From positions 41,660,061 through 41,724,060 of the forward strand of contig CM064683.1 in NCBI GenBank assembly GCA_032717465.1: 64,000 nt of DNA. The letters run 5' to 3'. The stretch comes from Coenobita brevimanus. Lineage: Eukaryota; Arthropoda; Malacostraca; Decapoda; Coenobitidae. Below are positions 46,033 to 57,095 of the stretch, in pieces; position 1 is the stretch's first letter, and every line of letters begins with the position of its first letter. The position numbers were made by a program, and so were the translations under genes. The notes below the pieces were generated by a model that saw only the letters and a list, made by a program, of their open reading frames with translations, ran no database searches and was not told where the DNA came from.

Positions 46033-47306
46033 TAATAGGAAAAGTATATGGTAGGATACTTATTGACAGAGTTAGAGAGAGAACAGAGAAATTAGTTGGA
46101 GAAGAACAGGGAGGCTTTAGGAAGGGAAGAGGTTGTGTAGATCAGATATTCATTCTCAGATCCTTAGTGGAAAAGTTTCTAGAGAAGGGAAAGAAGTTAT
46201 ATGCGGCTTTCATGGATTTGGAGAAAGCATATGACAGGGTGGATAGACTAGGATTGTGGAAAGTGTTAAGAATATATGGAATAGATGGGAAGTTGTTGAA
46301 TGCTGTGAAGAGTATGTACGATGGTGCGAAGGCTGCAGTGCGTGTGGATGGTGAACTAAGTGAATTTTTCTCTTTGAAAGTTGGGTTGAAACAGGGATGT
46401 GTCATGTCTCCATGGTTGTTCAATCTGTACATGGATGGGGTAATAAAAGAGGTACAAGGCAGGGTAGTGGATGTTGGAGTGGCCCTGGTGAGAGAGGATA
46501 GTGTTTGGAAACTCCCTGTACTGTTGTTTGCAGATGATACCGTGTTGTTGAGTGAAGACGAAGGGGAGTTGCAAGGCTTGGTGGATTAGTTTGAGAGAGT
46601 GTGTAAGAAATGGAATCTAAAGGTGAATGTAGGGAAGAGTAAAGTGATGGTCTTTGAGAGAGGTGAAGTCAGTGAATGTACAGCGAGGTTGGATGGTGAG
46701 GAATTGGAAAATGTGAGTACGTTTAAGTACTTGGGTAGTGTGATGAGTAAGGATGGAGGTTTGGAGGGTGAAGTGCTTGAAAGGGTACAGCAGGGAAGAA
46801 AGGTTGCTGGTTCTTTGAAAGCAGTGATAAGAAACAGGGAAGTGAGCATGGAAGTGAAAAAGTTACTACATGACAGTATTGTGATACCAACTCTAACGTA
46901 CGGAAGTGAAGCTTGGACGTTGTTGGAAGGACACAAGTCAAGAGTGAGAGCAGTGGAAATGAGTTATTTAAGAGGAGCCTGTGGAGTCACATGGAGAGAC
47001 AGGCTGACGAATGAGGATATAAAGGAGTGTTGTGGTGTTGATGTGGATGTGATAGGCAGCGTTATGAGGAACACACTGAGGTGGTTTGGCCATGTGGAGA
47101 GGATGGAGGGTGAAAGACTGACGAAGAGAGTGTATGTGAGTGAGGTGGAGGGGGAAAGAGGGAGGGGGAGGCCAAGGATGAGATGGAGAGATGGGGTGGA
47201 GAGGTATATGAGAGAGGGGGGTGTGAGTTGGGAGCAGGGGAGTGAAATGGCGGGGGACAGGGCGACTTGGAGGCGATTTGTTTGTGGCCACCCCAAACGG
47301 GATTGA
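46033..47306 (+). pseudogene. LINE reverse transcriptase, C-terminal 424 codons, one in-frame stop
   Basis: Continuous frame except for a TAG at 46587-46589. Reverse transcriptase landmarks in order: GFRKGRGCVDQIF, motif A YAAFMDLEKAYDRVDR, motif B GLKQGCVMSPWLFNLYMD, motif C VLLFADDTVLL (the FADD catalytic box), then after the stop LKVNVGKSKVMVF and FKYLGSVMSKDGG. The C-terminal domain has WFGHVERMEGERL and GRGRPRMRW. N-terminal endonuclease and RT fingers are absent because of 5' truncation. The upstream extension of the frame to 45966 is flanking DNA. Dead on arrival for lack of its 5' part; the stop may be later decay or present in the source copy. Confidence 0.9.
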
Positions 47307-47337
47307 GGCGTCTGGCAATAGATAGATAGATAGATAG
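46033..47337 (+). mobile_element. Young 5'-truncated LINE (RTE-like), flanked by a 32-bp TSD
   Basis: 1305 bp between perfect 32-bp duplications. It starts inside the reverse transcriptase (5' truncation by incomplete target-primed reverse transcription) and ends 31 bases after the stop codon in (ATAG)n. A very short 3' UTR ending in a tetramer repeat is typical of the RTE clade (established knowledge), but other clades are not excluded. The perfect TSD and nearly intact frame mean recent insertion. Confidence 0.9.
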
Positions 47338-47369
47338 AACTTTGTTATCAATTAAAAAGTCACCCATAA
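47338..47369. repeat. Target-site duplication of the RTE-like LINE, right copy
   Basis: Exact copy of 46001-46032, directly after the (ATAG)n tail. Confidence 0.92.
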
Positions 47370-47422
47370 ACGTGTAGGAACCTCTTGGAATCTCGAGTTT
47401 TCCAAGGGAGTGTGTATGTTTC

Positions 47423-47478
<56 letters not shown>

Positions 47479-47769
47479 CCTGTGTCTGTGTAGGTGTATG
47501 TGAGAGAATATCTTTCGTTCCAGTACAGTTTTCATAGTTTAGCTACCATCATGAAGAAATACTATATCAGTAGGTTGTAATGACAAGGAGCTCGCTCGCT
47601 CGTCATGCGCTCACAAAGTGCATTTTACTGATTCAGCATCTTCATATTGAAACGTTTCATTTAAGCGAAATAAAACTGTCTGGAGATAGTAACAGTAAAT
47701 TAACCAAGCAGAGAATGCTAGGTGCGGGAGCTTTAATGCCTCTTGGTTAACGGCCTGCCTCGTGGTATG
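47370..47769. other. (GT)n microsatellite and unrecognised sequence
   Basis: (GT)n at 47427-47475; the rest has no recognised feature. Confidence 0.6.
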
Positions 47770-48950
47770 GTGTGTTTTGCTCTGTGGTGTGGTGTGTGTG
47801 GTGTGGTGTGGAGGGTGTGCTGTGCTGTGGTGTAGTGTAATGTGTTGTTGTGTGTAGTGTCCCGTGATTTGGTGTGGTGTGGTGTGGTATGTGTTGTGAT
47901 GTGGTCTGGTGTGGTGGTGTGTTGTTGTGTTGTGTGGTATGGAGTTTGTTCTATGTGGTGTGGTGTGTTGCTGTGTGGTGTGGTATGGTGTGTTGTTCTT
48001 TGTGGTGTGGTGTGTTGTGTTGTGGTATGTTGTGGTGTGTTGTGCTGCTGTATGTTGTGGTGTGTTGTGTTGTGGTATGTTGTGGTGTGTTGTGTTGTGG
48101 TATGTTGTGGTGTGTTGTGTTGTGGTATGTTGTGGTGTGTTGTGCTGCTGTACGTTGTGGTGTGTTGTGCTGCTGTACGTTGTGGTGTGTTGTGCTGCTG
48201 TACGTTGTGGTGTGTTGTGCTGTGGTATGTTGTGGTGTGTTGTGCTGCTGTATGTTGTGGTGTGTTGTGTTGTGGTATGTTGTGGTGTGTTGTGCTGCTG
48301 TATGTTGTGGTGTGTTGTGTTGTGGTATGTTGTGGTGTGTTGTGTTGTGGTATGTTGTGGTGTGTTGTGCTGCTGTATGTTGTGGTGTGTTGTGCTGCTG
48401 TATGTTGTGGTGTGTTGTGCTGCTGTATGTTGTGGTGTGTTGTGCTGCTGTATGTTGTGGTGTGTTGTGCTGCTGTATGTTGTGGTGTGTTGTGCTGCTG
48501 TATGTTGTGGTGTGTTGTGCTGCTGTATGTTGTGGTGTGTTGTGCTGTGGTATGTTGTGGTGTGTTGTGCTGCTGTATGTTGTGGTGTGTTGTGCTGTGG
48601 TATGTTGTGGTGTGTTGTGCTGCTGTATGTTGTGGTGTGTTGTGCTGCTGTATGTTGTGGTGTGTTGTGCTGCTGTATGTTGTGGTGTGTTGTGCTGCTG
48701 TATGTTGTGGTGTGTTGTGCTGCTGTATGTTGTGGTGTGTTGTGCTGCTGTATGTTGTGGTGTGTTGTGCTGCTGTATGTTGTGGTGTGTAGTGGTGTTG
48801 TATATTGTGGTATGTTGTGTTGTTATGTGGTGTTGTGTGATGTGTTGTGCTCTGTAGTATGGTGAGGTGTGTTGTGCTGTATGATGTGCTGTGATGTGGT
48901 GTGCTGTGCTCTGTGATGTGGTGTGGTGTTTTGTGGTATGGTTTGGCTTC
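47770..48950. repeat. 25-bp minisatellite TGTGGTGTGTTGTGCTGCTGTATGT
   Basis: About 30 tandem 25-bp units from 48031 to 48790, with degenerate GTGGT repeats on both sides. At least four unit variants occur, differing at the end: TGCTGCTGTATGT, TGTTGTGGTATGT, TGCTGTGGTATGT and TGCTGCTGTACGT. Because 25 is not a multiple of three and the unit lacks stops, all frames stay open. The 316-351 codon Cys/Val and His/Thr/Gln frames on both strands are artefacts. Confidence 0.95.
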
Positions 48951-49212
48951 GTTAAAGTCTGCGGGAGAGAAGCATACCGTTTTCGAAAATCATTGTTGAG
49001 AAACAAACGGACATGGCCGCTACCAGAGCTGCTTCCGCTTCTAGATCACTGACACAGGAGATTAAAGCAAACAAAGCTGGTAGGCTACGTAATACAGCAC
49101 ATACTGCTGTCACACAAACATACTGCTGAACAATTCTATAATCAGCCACAGTACATACGGTCTATCTTGGTAACATCCATCATTCCTGTACAGTCTGCAG
49201 TCACCACCACCA
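48951..49212. other. Unique sequence with a small open frame
   Basis: An ATG at 49013 in good context (GGACATGG) opens 38 codons to a TGA at 49127-49129. The peptide starts MAATRAASASRSLTQE and is followed in frame by a GCTGGTAGG that could be a splice donor. This is the only stretch nearby with balanced composition, but nothing identifies it as a gene. Confidence 0.2.
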
Positions 49213-49220
49213 ACTACTGC

Positions 49221-49476
49221 CATGGGCGTCCAGAGGGGGAGCAGTTGGCCCCCCTTGAAGTTCTGAAGTGTGTTTCAGTTCTTGTTCAAGGATAATTGAG
49301 TGATTTGAGTCGATTCATGCATTCTGTCACTTGATACATTTGGTGTAAGTCATGTGACTCATGTATGTATATGCCTATGCCTGTTTGGAGTGTGCGTATT
49401 TTGATATAGCCGTACATATATGTATAATTTCTTTTATTCTGCCCCCGCCGTATAAAAAATCCTGCGGACGCCCCTG
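49221..49476. mobile_element. hAT-like miniature transposon with 8-bp TSD
   Basis: 256 bp. The left end CATGGGCGTCC and right end GGACGCCCCTG are inverted repeats (one mismatch in 11), and ACTACTGC occurs on both sides at 49213-49220 and 49477-49484. An 8-bp target duplication and CAGGGGCGTC-type ends fit the hAT superfamily. No coding capacity. Confidence 0.85.
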
Positions 49477-49484
49477 ACTACTGC

Positions 49485-50400
49485 CATCCTGACGACAGCT
49501 ACTTCCACTTTTATCCTGTCCTCTGTCACAACAACCATTGTACAGTCGCGGTGCGCGACTCTGCGGTTGTTATTATTGAGCCCTGGCAACTTACCCCCCA
49601 ACAGTGCGTCTGATTTCGTTTATAATATGAGACGCATGTAATTCGTGTATAATATGTTCCTGTATAATAATATTTGTGTATAATATATTCGTGCATAATA
49701 ACATGATTCGTGCATAATATAATACGGAATCGGAAGCACTTTTGAATGGTAGGTTGCCAGGGTATGATAATGCCACCCTCAGAGTCCTGTGCCGCGACTA
49801 TAGTACGACTGCGGTCACCAACAACAGTTACTGCATCCTAACCACGACTGCTTCTTCAGACATCCCAGCTACTACTACAACTACCGGAATCGAGTTTCCT
49901 CGTATTTACCGTCACATCGACCATCATCAAATTTTCCACCACCACCACTATAACCCGACACAACTGCTTCTCCGTATGTACCATCCGCAACCATAACTAC
50001 AGTACCACAGGAACTTCCACAACCATGAGTACTCTATCACTACTAGTGAAACCACTCCTACATTACAATCACAGCTACCACCACCAATAAAGCCGCAACC
50101 ACGATCGATCTAACAACCACCACGACTACTACATGTACTGTACCACCAAAACTACCACCTTTGCCGCCAACACCACAATTACAGTCACCTTGAAAACCGT
50201 CACCTCCACCCATACAACCCCAGCTACTACCTCAACTACCACCTCTACCTCCAGTGTCATCACTGCACTTGCTCCCACTGCAGTCGAATCCATCAATACC
50301 ACCGCCACAACTACCATCATCTCTACAGTAACAGCCAATCCACCACCGCTACCACCATCACCAATATTGCCATCAACACAGAATCATATTCACAAAAATT
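49485..50400. repeat. Degenerate ACC/ACT trinucleotide region
   Basis: Scattered CACCACCAC, ACTACTAC, ACAACCACCACGAC and ACCATC words; strongest at 49850-50385. The Thr-rich frame at 50133-50402 and its Val-rich antisense are compositional. 49600-49735 holds a few GTGTATAATATRTTCGTG repeats. Confidence 0.7.
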
Positions 50401-51169
50401 AACATAGGCCAGACATCAGAGACCCTTGTAAACCCATATACCCTCACCATTCCCCTTCCCCATCCTCTCCCAGGGTAAATCCTTGGGAGGTTAGGAGGGG
50501 GGTAGGACAGATACGAGTAGACGGTGAAACAGACGACAGCTGAAGTAGGCAGTGCTGTCGTGTAGATTTTGGTTATTTGATTGTTGCGAACAAGGCGGGA
50601 GCTTGTGAAAGTCCACCCACAGACTCAGTGGCTGCCAGAGGGGCTCGAACCCACCGCTCACAGCGTCCTGCAAACACATGTTATAGTTACAACAGGGGTT
50701 CGTAAGTTCATTCGCGAGTCTAGTCTCACCACAGTATTAAACTCTTCCCTCAACCTCTTAGAGGAGCGTTTACAAAGCATCATAAATAACTTTTAATTCA
50801 GTATGTCACCATAGAAGAACTACGCCTCATTTCAGCCTCGGTGAGGCTTGGTGGTGTGTTGGCGCCCCTCAGGAGCAGTCAGGGTCAGCCTGTTGACCCC
50901 TTTAGGTTAGGGTATTAGATTAAGGACCTGTGTAATTTTTAGCCATTGACTGCGATGAATAAATTAACCTAAAATTATTATTACACACACACACACACAA
51001 ACACACTTCACAGGTCACCCATTGACTGAATCAACCCATTCACTGGACAACCACCAACTACACCTGTATATATCCTCCAAACACACCATTTTGACCCTCT
51101 GGATGCGAATGACCTATTGCCCGCCAACTGCACACTGTTTTTACCGTGTTGTTTGGTCATGTTGTTGTT
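50401..51169. other. Mostly unrecognised; a B-box-like site and (CA)n
   Basis: The minus strand at about 50638-50665 reads GGTGGGTTCGAGCCCC, a good B-box match, but no A box is visible at the right distance. (CA)n at 50981-51004. Confidence 0.35.
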
Positions 51170-51355
51170 GGCCAGGTTCATCTGCAACGTGAACTCGGTG
51201 GACTGTAGACTTAAACTGCCTTTTTTCTTAAGTCCAGTATCCTCCATTTGGAGGACAGGAAAGTAATCGAGGGACATTTGCATAACCAAGCAGTTGAGCA
51301 GCCCGGTTATATCAATGTCACCATATGAAGGCGTTCCTCTCCAGCACCTATTTTA
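51170..51355 (-). mobile_element. Retroposon family D, copy 5
   Basis: Plus-strand landmarks are GCAACGTGAACTCGGTGGAC, GTAGACTTAAACTGCC, GGAGGACAGGAAAGTAATCG, GGGACATTTGCATAACC and CAGTTGAGCAGCC. Read on the minus strand it ends in CCAACAACAACATG, a short (AAC)n tail. Confidence 0.7.
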
Positions 51356-52153
51356 TTATCTTCGTGAGCTTCTTGAAGCATAAAAAATATTAAACCTATC
51401 ACGCCTAACGTTCTGACCGAGGATAAAGAACTTGGCGTTTAATTCCTCCTTACGACGGACGAACGAGAAAAGAAACGGAAGAGAAGAGAAACTGTTAAGT
51501 CAAAGCATAAAATTTTACAAAAAGTTACAACAATATGACATGAAGGAAGATGAATTCGAGCTCAATAACGAAATGTGAAAGAGTTTTAAAGTGAATATCA
51601 GAAAGATTAAATAAAATAAAATGAAATTGAATGGAAACTGATTATGCCGGCATGGACGAAACAAAGAATAATTACGTAACCCCCCGAAAAAACAAAAAGA
51701 AGGTTAAAATGAAAAGAAGAGATCTTACGGAATTGTCAGGAAGAGGTATTGAACGAGGTAGAGAGGAGGTGGCAGTGAGCACCTAATAAGTGTAAGGAAA
51801 GGAAGGCAATACAGACTACAAAGTAATAAAACAAGAAGAAACTGCTAATAGTCAGCTGATGTGTCAGCTGACGCAACAGGTGACATGTTAAATTAGCTCA
51901 AGATTTAAAGCTGAAGAACTCTATATTTAATGAAAAAAATCTCCCAAAGTTCTCCAAGGGCAGATATTCGAACTTCCATTGAAGGGGAAAAAAATGGTGT
52001 ATCACTTATAAACTTGGCTTCGTAGCAGATTGAAAAAAAAAAATATATATATACGACGACAAAGAGAGAGGTGGGGGAAGGATCCCAGTCATCACTAAGA
52101 AATAATGAATTAGGAACACAAGAGCAAGGGGAATGAGAAGAAAGACTTTATAA
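51356..52153. other. No feature recognised
   Basis: Purine-leaning sequence without a gene. Confidence 0.4.
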
Positions 52154-52224
<71 letters not shown>

Positions 52225-52520
52225 GGGGGGGATGGAAAGAATTAATAGGACAGCGCGGAAGTGGAGTATAGGGCAGGAGAGAGGGAAAGAGAAGAGCAAA
52301 CAGGAGGAATATGTGAGGAAAGGAAAAGAAACTGGATCATACGAAGATGGAAATAATGACAGAGGGAAGACTCCAAAGACAGAGAGGGATAAAAGAGAAC
52401 GAGAGAAGCATATGAAGATGGTAGGAAAGAGGGAGAGACGTACACAAAGACGGAGAAATAGAGAGAGGGAGGAGAGAGATGGATTGTCAGAGGGACCTCA
52501 CAAAAAGAGCAAGAAGGGTT
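52154..52520. repeat. (GT)n microsatellite and polypurine tract
   Basis: (GT)n at 52154-52222, then about 300 bp of A/G-rich sequence. The Lys/Arg/Glu-rich frame is compositional. Confidence 0.85.
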
Positions 52521-52789
52521 AGGTGCGAATTAACGATGCCTGAAACACCTGTCATCCGTTGAGGTGGTTAATGTGTGCAAAAACCTGGTGATGCGGCCTG
52601 GCTGGGGCTACAACCAGACACATTGCCTTGGCTACCCTCACTCAACAATTTTATAGCCTTGAAGATCTCTGCGTGAAGGAGGCATTTATCTCTAGTGGGA
52701 TTTATTTTTATCTTCTTTTGTGGTAATTTTTTTTTGTTTATTTGCATTATGATTTAACAGCTTTAAAATGTTGCTCTGCAGTAGGAGAT
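52521..52789. other. No feature recognised
   Basis: Ordinary sequence. Confidence 0.4.
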
Positions 52790-53105
52790 TTAATACAGCT
52801 CGCATGCGATTCATGCTCCACACTACCACACCTACTTTGTCACATCTAACAGTTACAGTTCACAGTCACGCTCCAAACACACGTCGCACTGTCACATCTC
52901 ACAGTTACACTCAAAACGAAGCTGCACGCTGTCATACTGCAGGTTGTCACATTTCACACAGCCGCACCCCACGCAATTGCAAATCACAGCTGCACCTCAC
53001 AGTAATACTCCATACTGCATCACCCCACATTATAACACTTCAGTCACACTTCACACTGCCACACCCCTAAGGGCACCTCATACTGCCACACCTACCGTCT
53101 CCTTC
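52790..53105. repeat. Degenerate CACACTGCCACACCTCACAGT minisatellite
   Basis: Loose 25-30 bp units such as CACTGTCACATCTCACAGTTACACT, CACACTGCCACACC and CAGTCACACTTCACACTG. Thr/His/Ser-rich frames are artefacts. Confidence 0.65.
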
Positions 53106-53806
53106 TATGCAGGTCCCGAGGGCAAATGTTGCTGTGAACAGGGATTTCCTTCATTACTGGAATGTGTTTGTAAATCAGTAACACCTATAGTACAGAATGT
53201 GTTTGTTAATCAGTAAAGCCTATAGTATATAAAAGAACAAACTATGCCAGTATGACATTTCAGGTTGTAGAATAAAGAAAAAAAAAAAAAGTTGACCTCA
53301 ATTCAGTTATTAGCCTATATGTAATTGTATCTGTATGCAATGATAAGTTTTAGTTCATAAGAATAAAAACATTAAATAGTTCTACTGATAGGATAATATT
53401 TTTTAGTTGCTAGAGCAAGTGGCAGTTAACTCACTGGTTCTTTGTAGCCAAAATATGAACCGAAGCTCAATGATTTTTTTCCCTTGTCCCTTGAAATCAC
53501 TTTGTGGCCGTGTAGAAAGATTTTTAGCAAAGATAAAGGTTAGCTTAAAAAAAAAAATACTCATTATCTGTTTGGAGTGGTTGAAAGGTTCAAAATTAAG
53601 TCAGCTAAGAAAGTAAAGAAATGAAAATTGTAAACAATAATGTCTTTCATCTAAACAAAAAGGCGATTTCATCTAATGCTCACCCCATCATCCTCTCTTT
53701 TCTGCTTGTCTTTCCTGTTCTTAAACTGTCATAACTAGAAAGTAAGATATTTAAATAATTTTAAAGTCGAATAACCGAAAAAGGACTTAATGGTGTGTAT
53801 TTATGT

Positions 53807-53844
<38 letters not shown>

Positions 53845-53894
53845 GTACGGAATGTATGGAACACAGAAATAATCATAGAGTAGTTACGAGTGTT
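53106..53894. other. No feature recognised, (CT)n at 53811-53840
   Basis: AT-rich, poly(A) near 53277-53290. No gene. Confidence 0.5.
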
Positions 53895-54127
53895 TACATT
53901 TTGAGGCCCCGGGTGGCCAGGCGGAGGAGTGTTAGCCGTAAACACACCTTCAGCTCGTAGCTCCAGCAAAAAGGTATTGTTGCCGCGTCGAATGATCTTT
54001 TAAGAGTCCCATGAGAAATTGGCCGTGTTTTGTGGCTTCCATTATACCAGCACCTCGATGCCTCCAGAGATTTACTAAGACAGTTAATGTAAACTTTATT
54101 GTTATTTAACTGCACTTCCTTGCTCAT
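53895..54127 (-). pseudogene. LINE linker fragment after the endonuclease
   Basis: A frame opening SKEVQLNNNKVYINCLSKSLEA, the kind of stretch that lies between endonuclease and reverse transcriptase in jockey/CR1-like ORF2. Similarity fades after about 30 codons. Confidence 0.45.
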
Positions 54128-54388
54128 CCACTTACCAAAACGACTAGATTACATACGCTTTAAAAATTGTGGAAAAAGGGAGTTCTAATCCCTTATTTCC
54201 TTCTGCTGTTTAATTGAAGAAAATTTGATTTAGCGAGCTTTATTACTGCTTTTGCATGGTTTCTAGCAATTTTAAATTGACTAAGAGATTCAGGTATTTT
54301 TTATTTCAAGCAAGAGATATATGATAAGGACATTTGAGTCGTTGCTCTGGCACAATTGCTGTCAAACCATTTTGGGGAGTCTTATCTC

Positions 54389-54917
54389 TTAGCGAACAGT
54401 TGAATGGGTATAAACAATTCCATACCAGTTTGTATTGTCATTAAAGTGGGACTGGGTAGAACTGATGTCACTGAAGAAGAAGGACTGCCATGGAATATCA
54501 GCAAGATAATTTCTAAATCCATCCCAGTCTGCCCTACTAAATAGCCATCTGGTCACTCTGACAGGTTCAAAACGGGGAATTTGGGGGGAACTGACTATTG
54601 AGTCTTTGATGAGATCCAAGTGACGACAGTACTTTTATCCTGTAATGATCTGTATTATTTGTCAGGAATAGGTCCAAGAGATAGGCATTATGGTCAGGAT
54701 TATCTGGTATTCTGGTTGGTTGTTTTACTAATTGCGTGAGATTAAACGATTCTGCAAAGAGATCGTACTGTAGACCAGTATCATCAGTCCTGGCAGAATG
54801 CAATAACCATTCTACATTATGGACGTTCAGATCACTCGACACGGTAATTTCAGGGGTATGGGTGAGGTTAAGGTTAGTCAATTGTTTGGATATGGAATTA
54901 AACACGCTGGGTTCTAC
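54389..54917 (-). pseudogene. LINE endonuclease domain fragment, frameshifted
   Basis: Frame 54567-54917 has EITVSSDLNVHNVEWLLHSA (the conserved GDLNVH box with G changed to S), LVKQPTRIPDNPDHNAYLLD and LFLTNNTDHYRIKVLSSLGS. A second frame (54389-54619) continues FEPVRVTRWLFSRADWDGFR and NYLADIPWQSFFF. The overlap of the two frames shows a frameshift near 54600. The first few codons of the larger frame (54918-54932) belong to the inserted element. Confidence 0.75.
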
Positions 54918-55884
54918 ATGGGCGTCATCCACGGGGGGGACGGGGGGGGGACATATTTCCCCCGACTTTCCATTCAGGGGAGGACAACATACTAATTGTC
55001 TCCCCCACTTTTTTCATTGAGTTTTTTATACTAGACGCTGGAATGAAGTAACTGATGTTTAGAGTACTATAAAACAAAGGTGGCCAGACTTTCTTAATTA
55101 ATGTAAGTGGGATATATTTTGCATATATTTAGAACAACTTTGATTGAGTCTACTATTCACATTTACAATTTTCTGTAAAGCATGACTGCTCATTAGCTGA
55201 ATCAGGGTTTACAAAGTGCACTGCGTGAGCCCAGGTCCTTTTTATTGTTCATGGTTACATGTAGTTTAGGTAAGTTTGTCATTATAAATGTGTAGTAATG
55301 CAATATAGAAATGTGTAGTGAACAGCTATGCATTGTGAAAGGCATACGAAAATATGGGGAAATGATTATCAGAGGGAAGGAAAAAGAATCTAGAGTGTGG
55401 TTGCCGACTAGCTAGGCATCAGCCAAGCCACATTGTGAGTTTTGTGACCTCCACTATTCAGCACGAATGGGACATTGAGGATGTTGAATAAGCGGTTTTT
55501 TTTTTTGGGGGGGGGAGGGGCAACACAGAAGATGTTCTTGTGTGCACACAAGATACGGGCTAGACTAATCTGAATTACGAATGACACTGAATGAAAGACA
55601 AAGGTAAAAGTAAATAATAGGTGTTCCCTACTATGGGAAATAGAATGACATGGGAAATCTCTCTCTCATATACCTCTCCACTCCACTCCTCCATCTCATC
55701 ATACACATACATTTAATATTCCCTGGGCCGCTGTGCTCCTGATAGGGCGGAAGGGGATTGGATGATGGGCAGATGAATGCAAAATACTGACATAAGTTGC
55801 AATCATGTTAATATTAAACAAGAGAGAACTAATGTGCCACATGCAGGAGTATACACTGGTAAAGATGTGCTTAGGAGCCTCGTA

Positions 55885-55990
55885 AGCATCTTTGTATCCA
55901 TCTACAGCCAGGCGCCATAATCCCGTAAGGGGTGGCCGTTTGTCTTTGAGTTAGCTGTTTTACGGGGAGGGGCACTAACCCTCCAGCAAC
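55885..55990 (-). mobile_element. LINE/SINE 3' tail fragment
   Basis: GCCAGGCGCCATAATCCCG then GGGGTGGCC is the mirror of the 47.3 kb LINE end. Beyond it, GTTTGTCTTTGAGTTA matches the 34.2 kb fragment rather than the LINE. The tetramer tail is worn (TATCCATCTACA). Confidence 0.6.
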
Positions 55991-55999
55991 CTACTTCAT

Positions 56000-56230
56000 G
56001 ACACGTAGGGAACACGTATGGTTCGGTTATATGGTTGCCATCCAGCACTGTAAATGGTTTCCTGGCTTAGGTCCTGGAAACCGTTAGGCTTGTCATTTAA
56101 TATAAAGCCATCTGAAGAGGAAGGAGTAATAACAAGTGACAAGAAAGATGGGAGATATGGGAAGAGAGGGGGCAGACACAGAAGAGAATGATAAGGGTGA
56201 AGGAATATCATCTCATAATTCACCTGCCAT
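56000..56230 (-). repeat. Dispersed repeat, family N, copy 2
   Basis: Reverse complement matches 17600-17800: TGACAAGCCTAACGGTTTCC, CAGGAAACCATTTACAGTGC and TGGATGGCAACCATATAACC, preceded by a pyrimidine tract ending CTCTTCAG. It adjoins the tail fragment at 55.9 kb and may be the body of the same element. Confidence 0.6.
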
Positions 56231-56414
56231 TTAGTTCTGTGCCATAGTGCAAAATGACCAGCAAGCCATTTAGTAAACAGTATATTATGGATTAGACTAA
56301 CTTCTCATGCTTAGTTTCCATTGGCTTATCTTCGTTTCTTTTTCATTGCTGATTTGGTGAAGGGTCAGTGAAGAAGGAGAGCAAAATTGAGAGTATTTGT
56401 AACCAGACTGTGGT

Positions 56415-56499
56415 GAAGTACTCTGCTGAAGGGAGTACTATGTTGAAGGAAGTACTATGTTGAAGGAAGTACTATGTTGAAGGAAGTACTGTACTATGT
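56415..56499. repeat. 17-bp tandem repeat GAAGTACTATGTTGAAG
   Basis: Five consecutive 17-bp units, the middle three nearly perfect. Confidence 0.9.
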
Positions 56500-56569
56500 T
56501 GTCTTAGTGATTTGTGGGTGCTGTACTGGTTTTACTATTAGCCCAATCTTGCCATCTCTCCATCTTGAA

Positions 56570-56740
56570 TTGAGTTGTAACAATAGATTAACACTAGAAA
56601 ATGATGCTGATTACAAAGAAGTGCTGTGGAATGGATGCGGAGCCATAGCAGTGACTTCTTCTATCGTCTAGCTATGTGAAATAAATTGCGAAAGGATGGA
56701 AATCTAGGCCATGTTAGTGTAAAACAACTATAGTTAGGAT
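56570..56740 (+). repeat. Dispersed repeat, family P, copy 1
   Basis: Shares with 61310-61485 the words GAGTTGTAACAATAGATTA, ACTAGAAAATG-TG, CTATGTGAAATAAATTGCGAAAGGA and AATCTAGGCCATGTTAGTGT, with many differences. An inner part (AACACTAG... AAGAAGTGCTRTGGAATG) recurs at 57038-57095. Confidence 0.5.
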
Positions 56741-57037
56741 GATGGTCTTGTCTTGCATGCAGGTTTGAATCTCCAAGAGGTGAATGGAAGTTTTTCTATT
56801 GTAATGCTGTTAGGGGTGTAGGCCGGTCATTTTTTTTTAAATTCAAGGAAGAAGGAACCCAAGGCCAGTCTGTTTTAGATTTTGAAAGCCTTGGGTCCCC
56901 ACACCTCACAGGGGATAATATACTTGATACAAATGTCTTAAAACGTCCAAATTTTGAGTTAGTAGAAAATTGCAAAGAAAAGAGAGAAATTTGTACGTAT
57001 ACGCTAACTAGGTCCAGAAATCCCATCTCCATCTGTG

Positions 57038-57095
57038 CTTAACACTAGGATATGGTGCTAATCACAAAGAAGTGCTATGGAATGCATGTTGAGTC
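57038..57095 (+). repeat. Dispersed repeat, family P, partial copy
   Basis: TTAACACTAGGATATGGTGC then CACAAAGAAGTGCTATGGAAT matches the 56.58-56.64 kb segment of family P. Confidence 0.55.

Noticed and set aside
47842..49006. Four overlapping 316-351 codon frames (Cys/Val on plus, His/Thr/Gln on minus)
   Set aside because: Produced by a stop-free 25-bp tandem unit read in every frame.
51508..52153. Possible purine-tract regulatory region
   Set aside because: Only mild A/G bias and no motif or repeat that could be defended.
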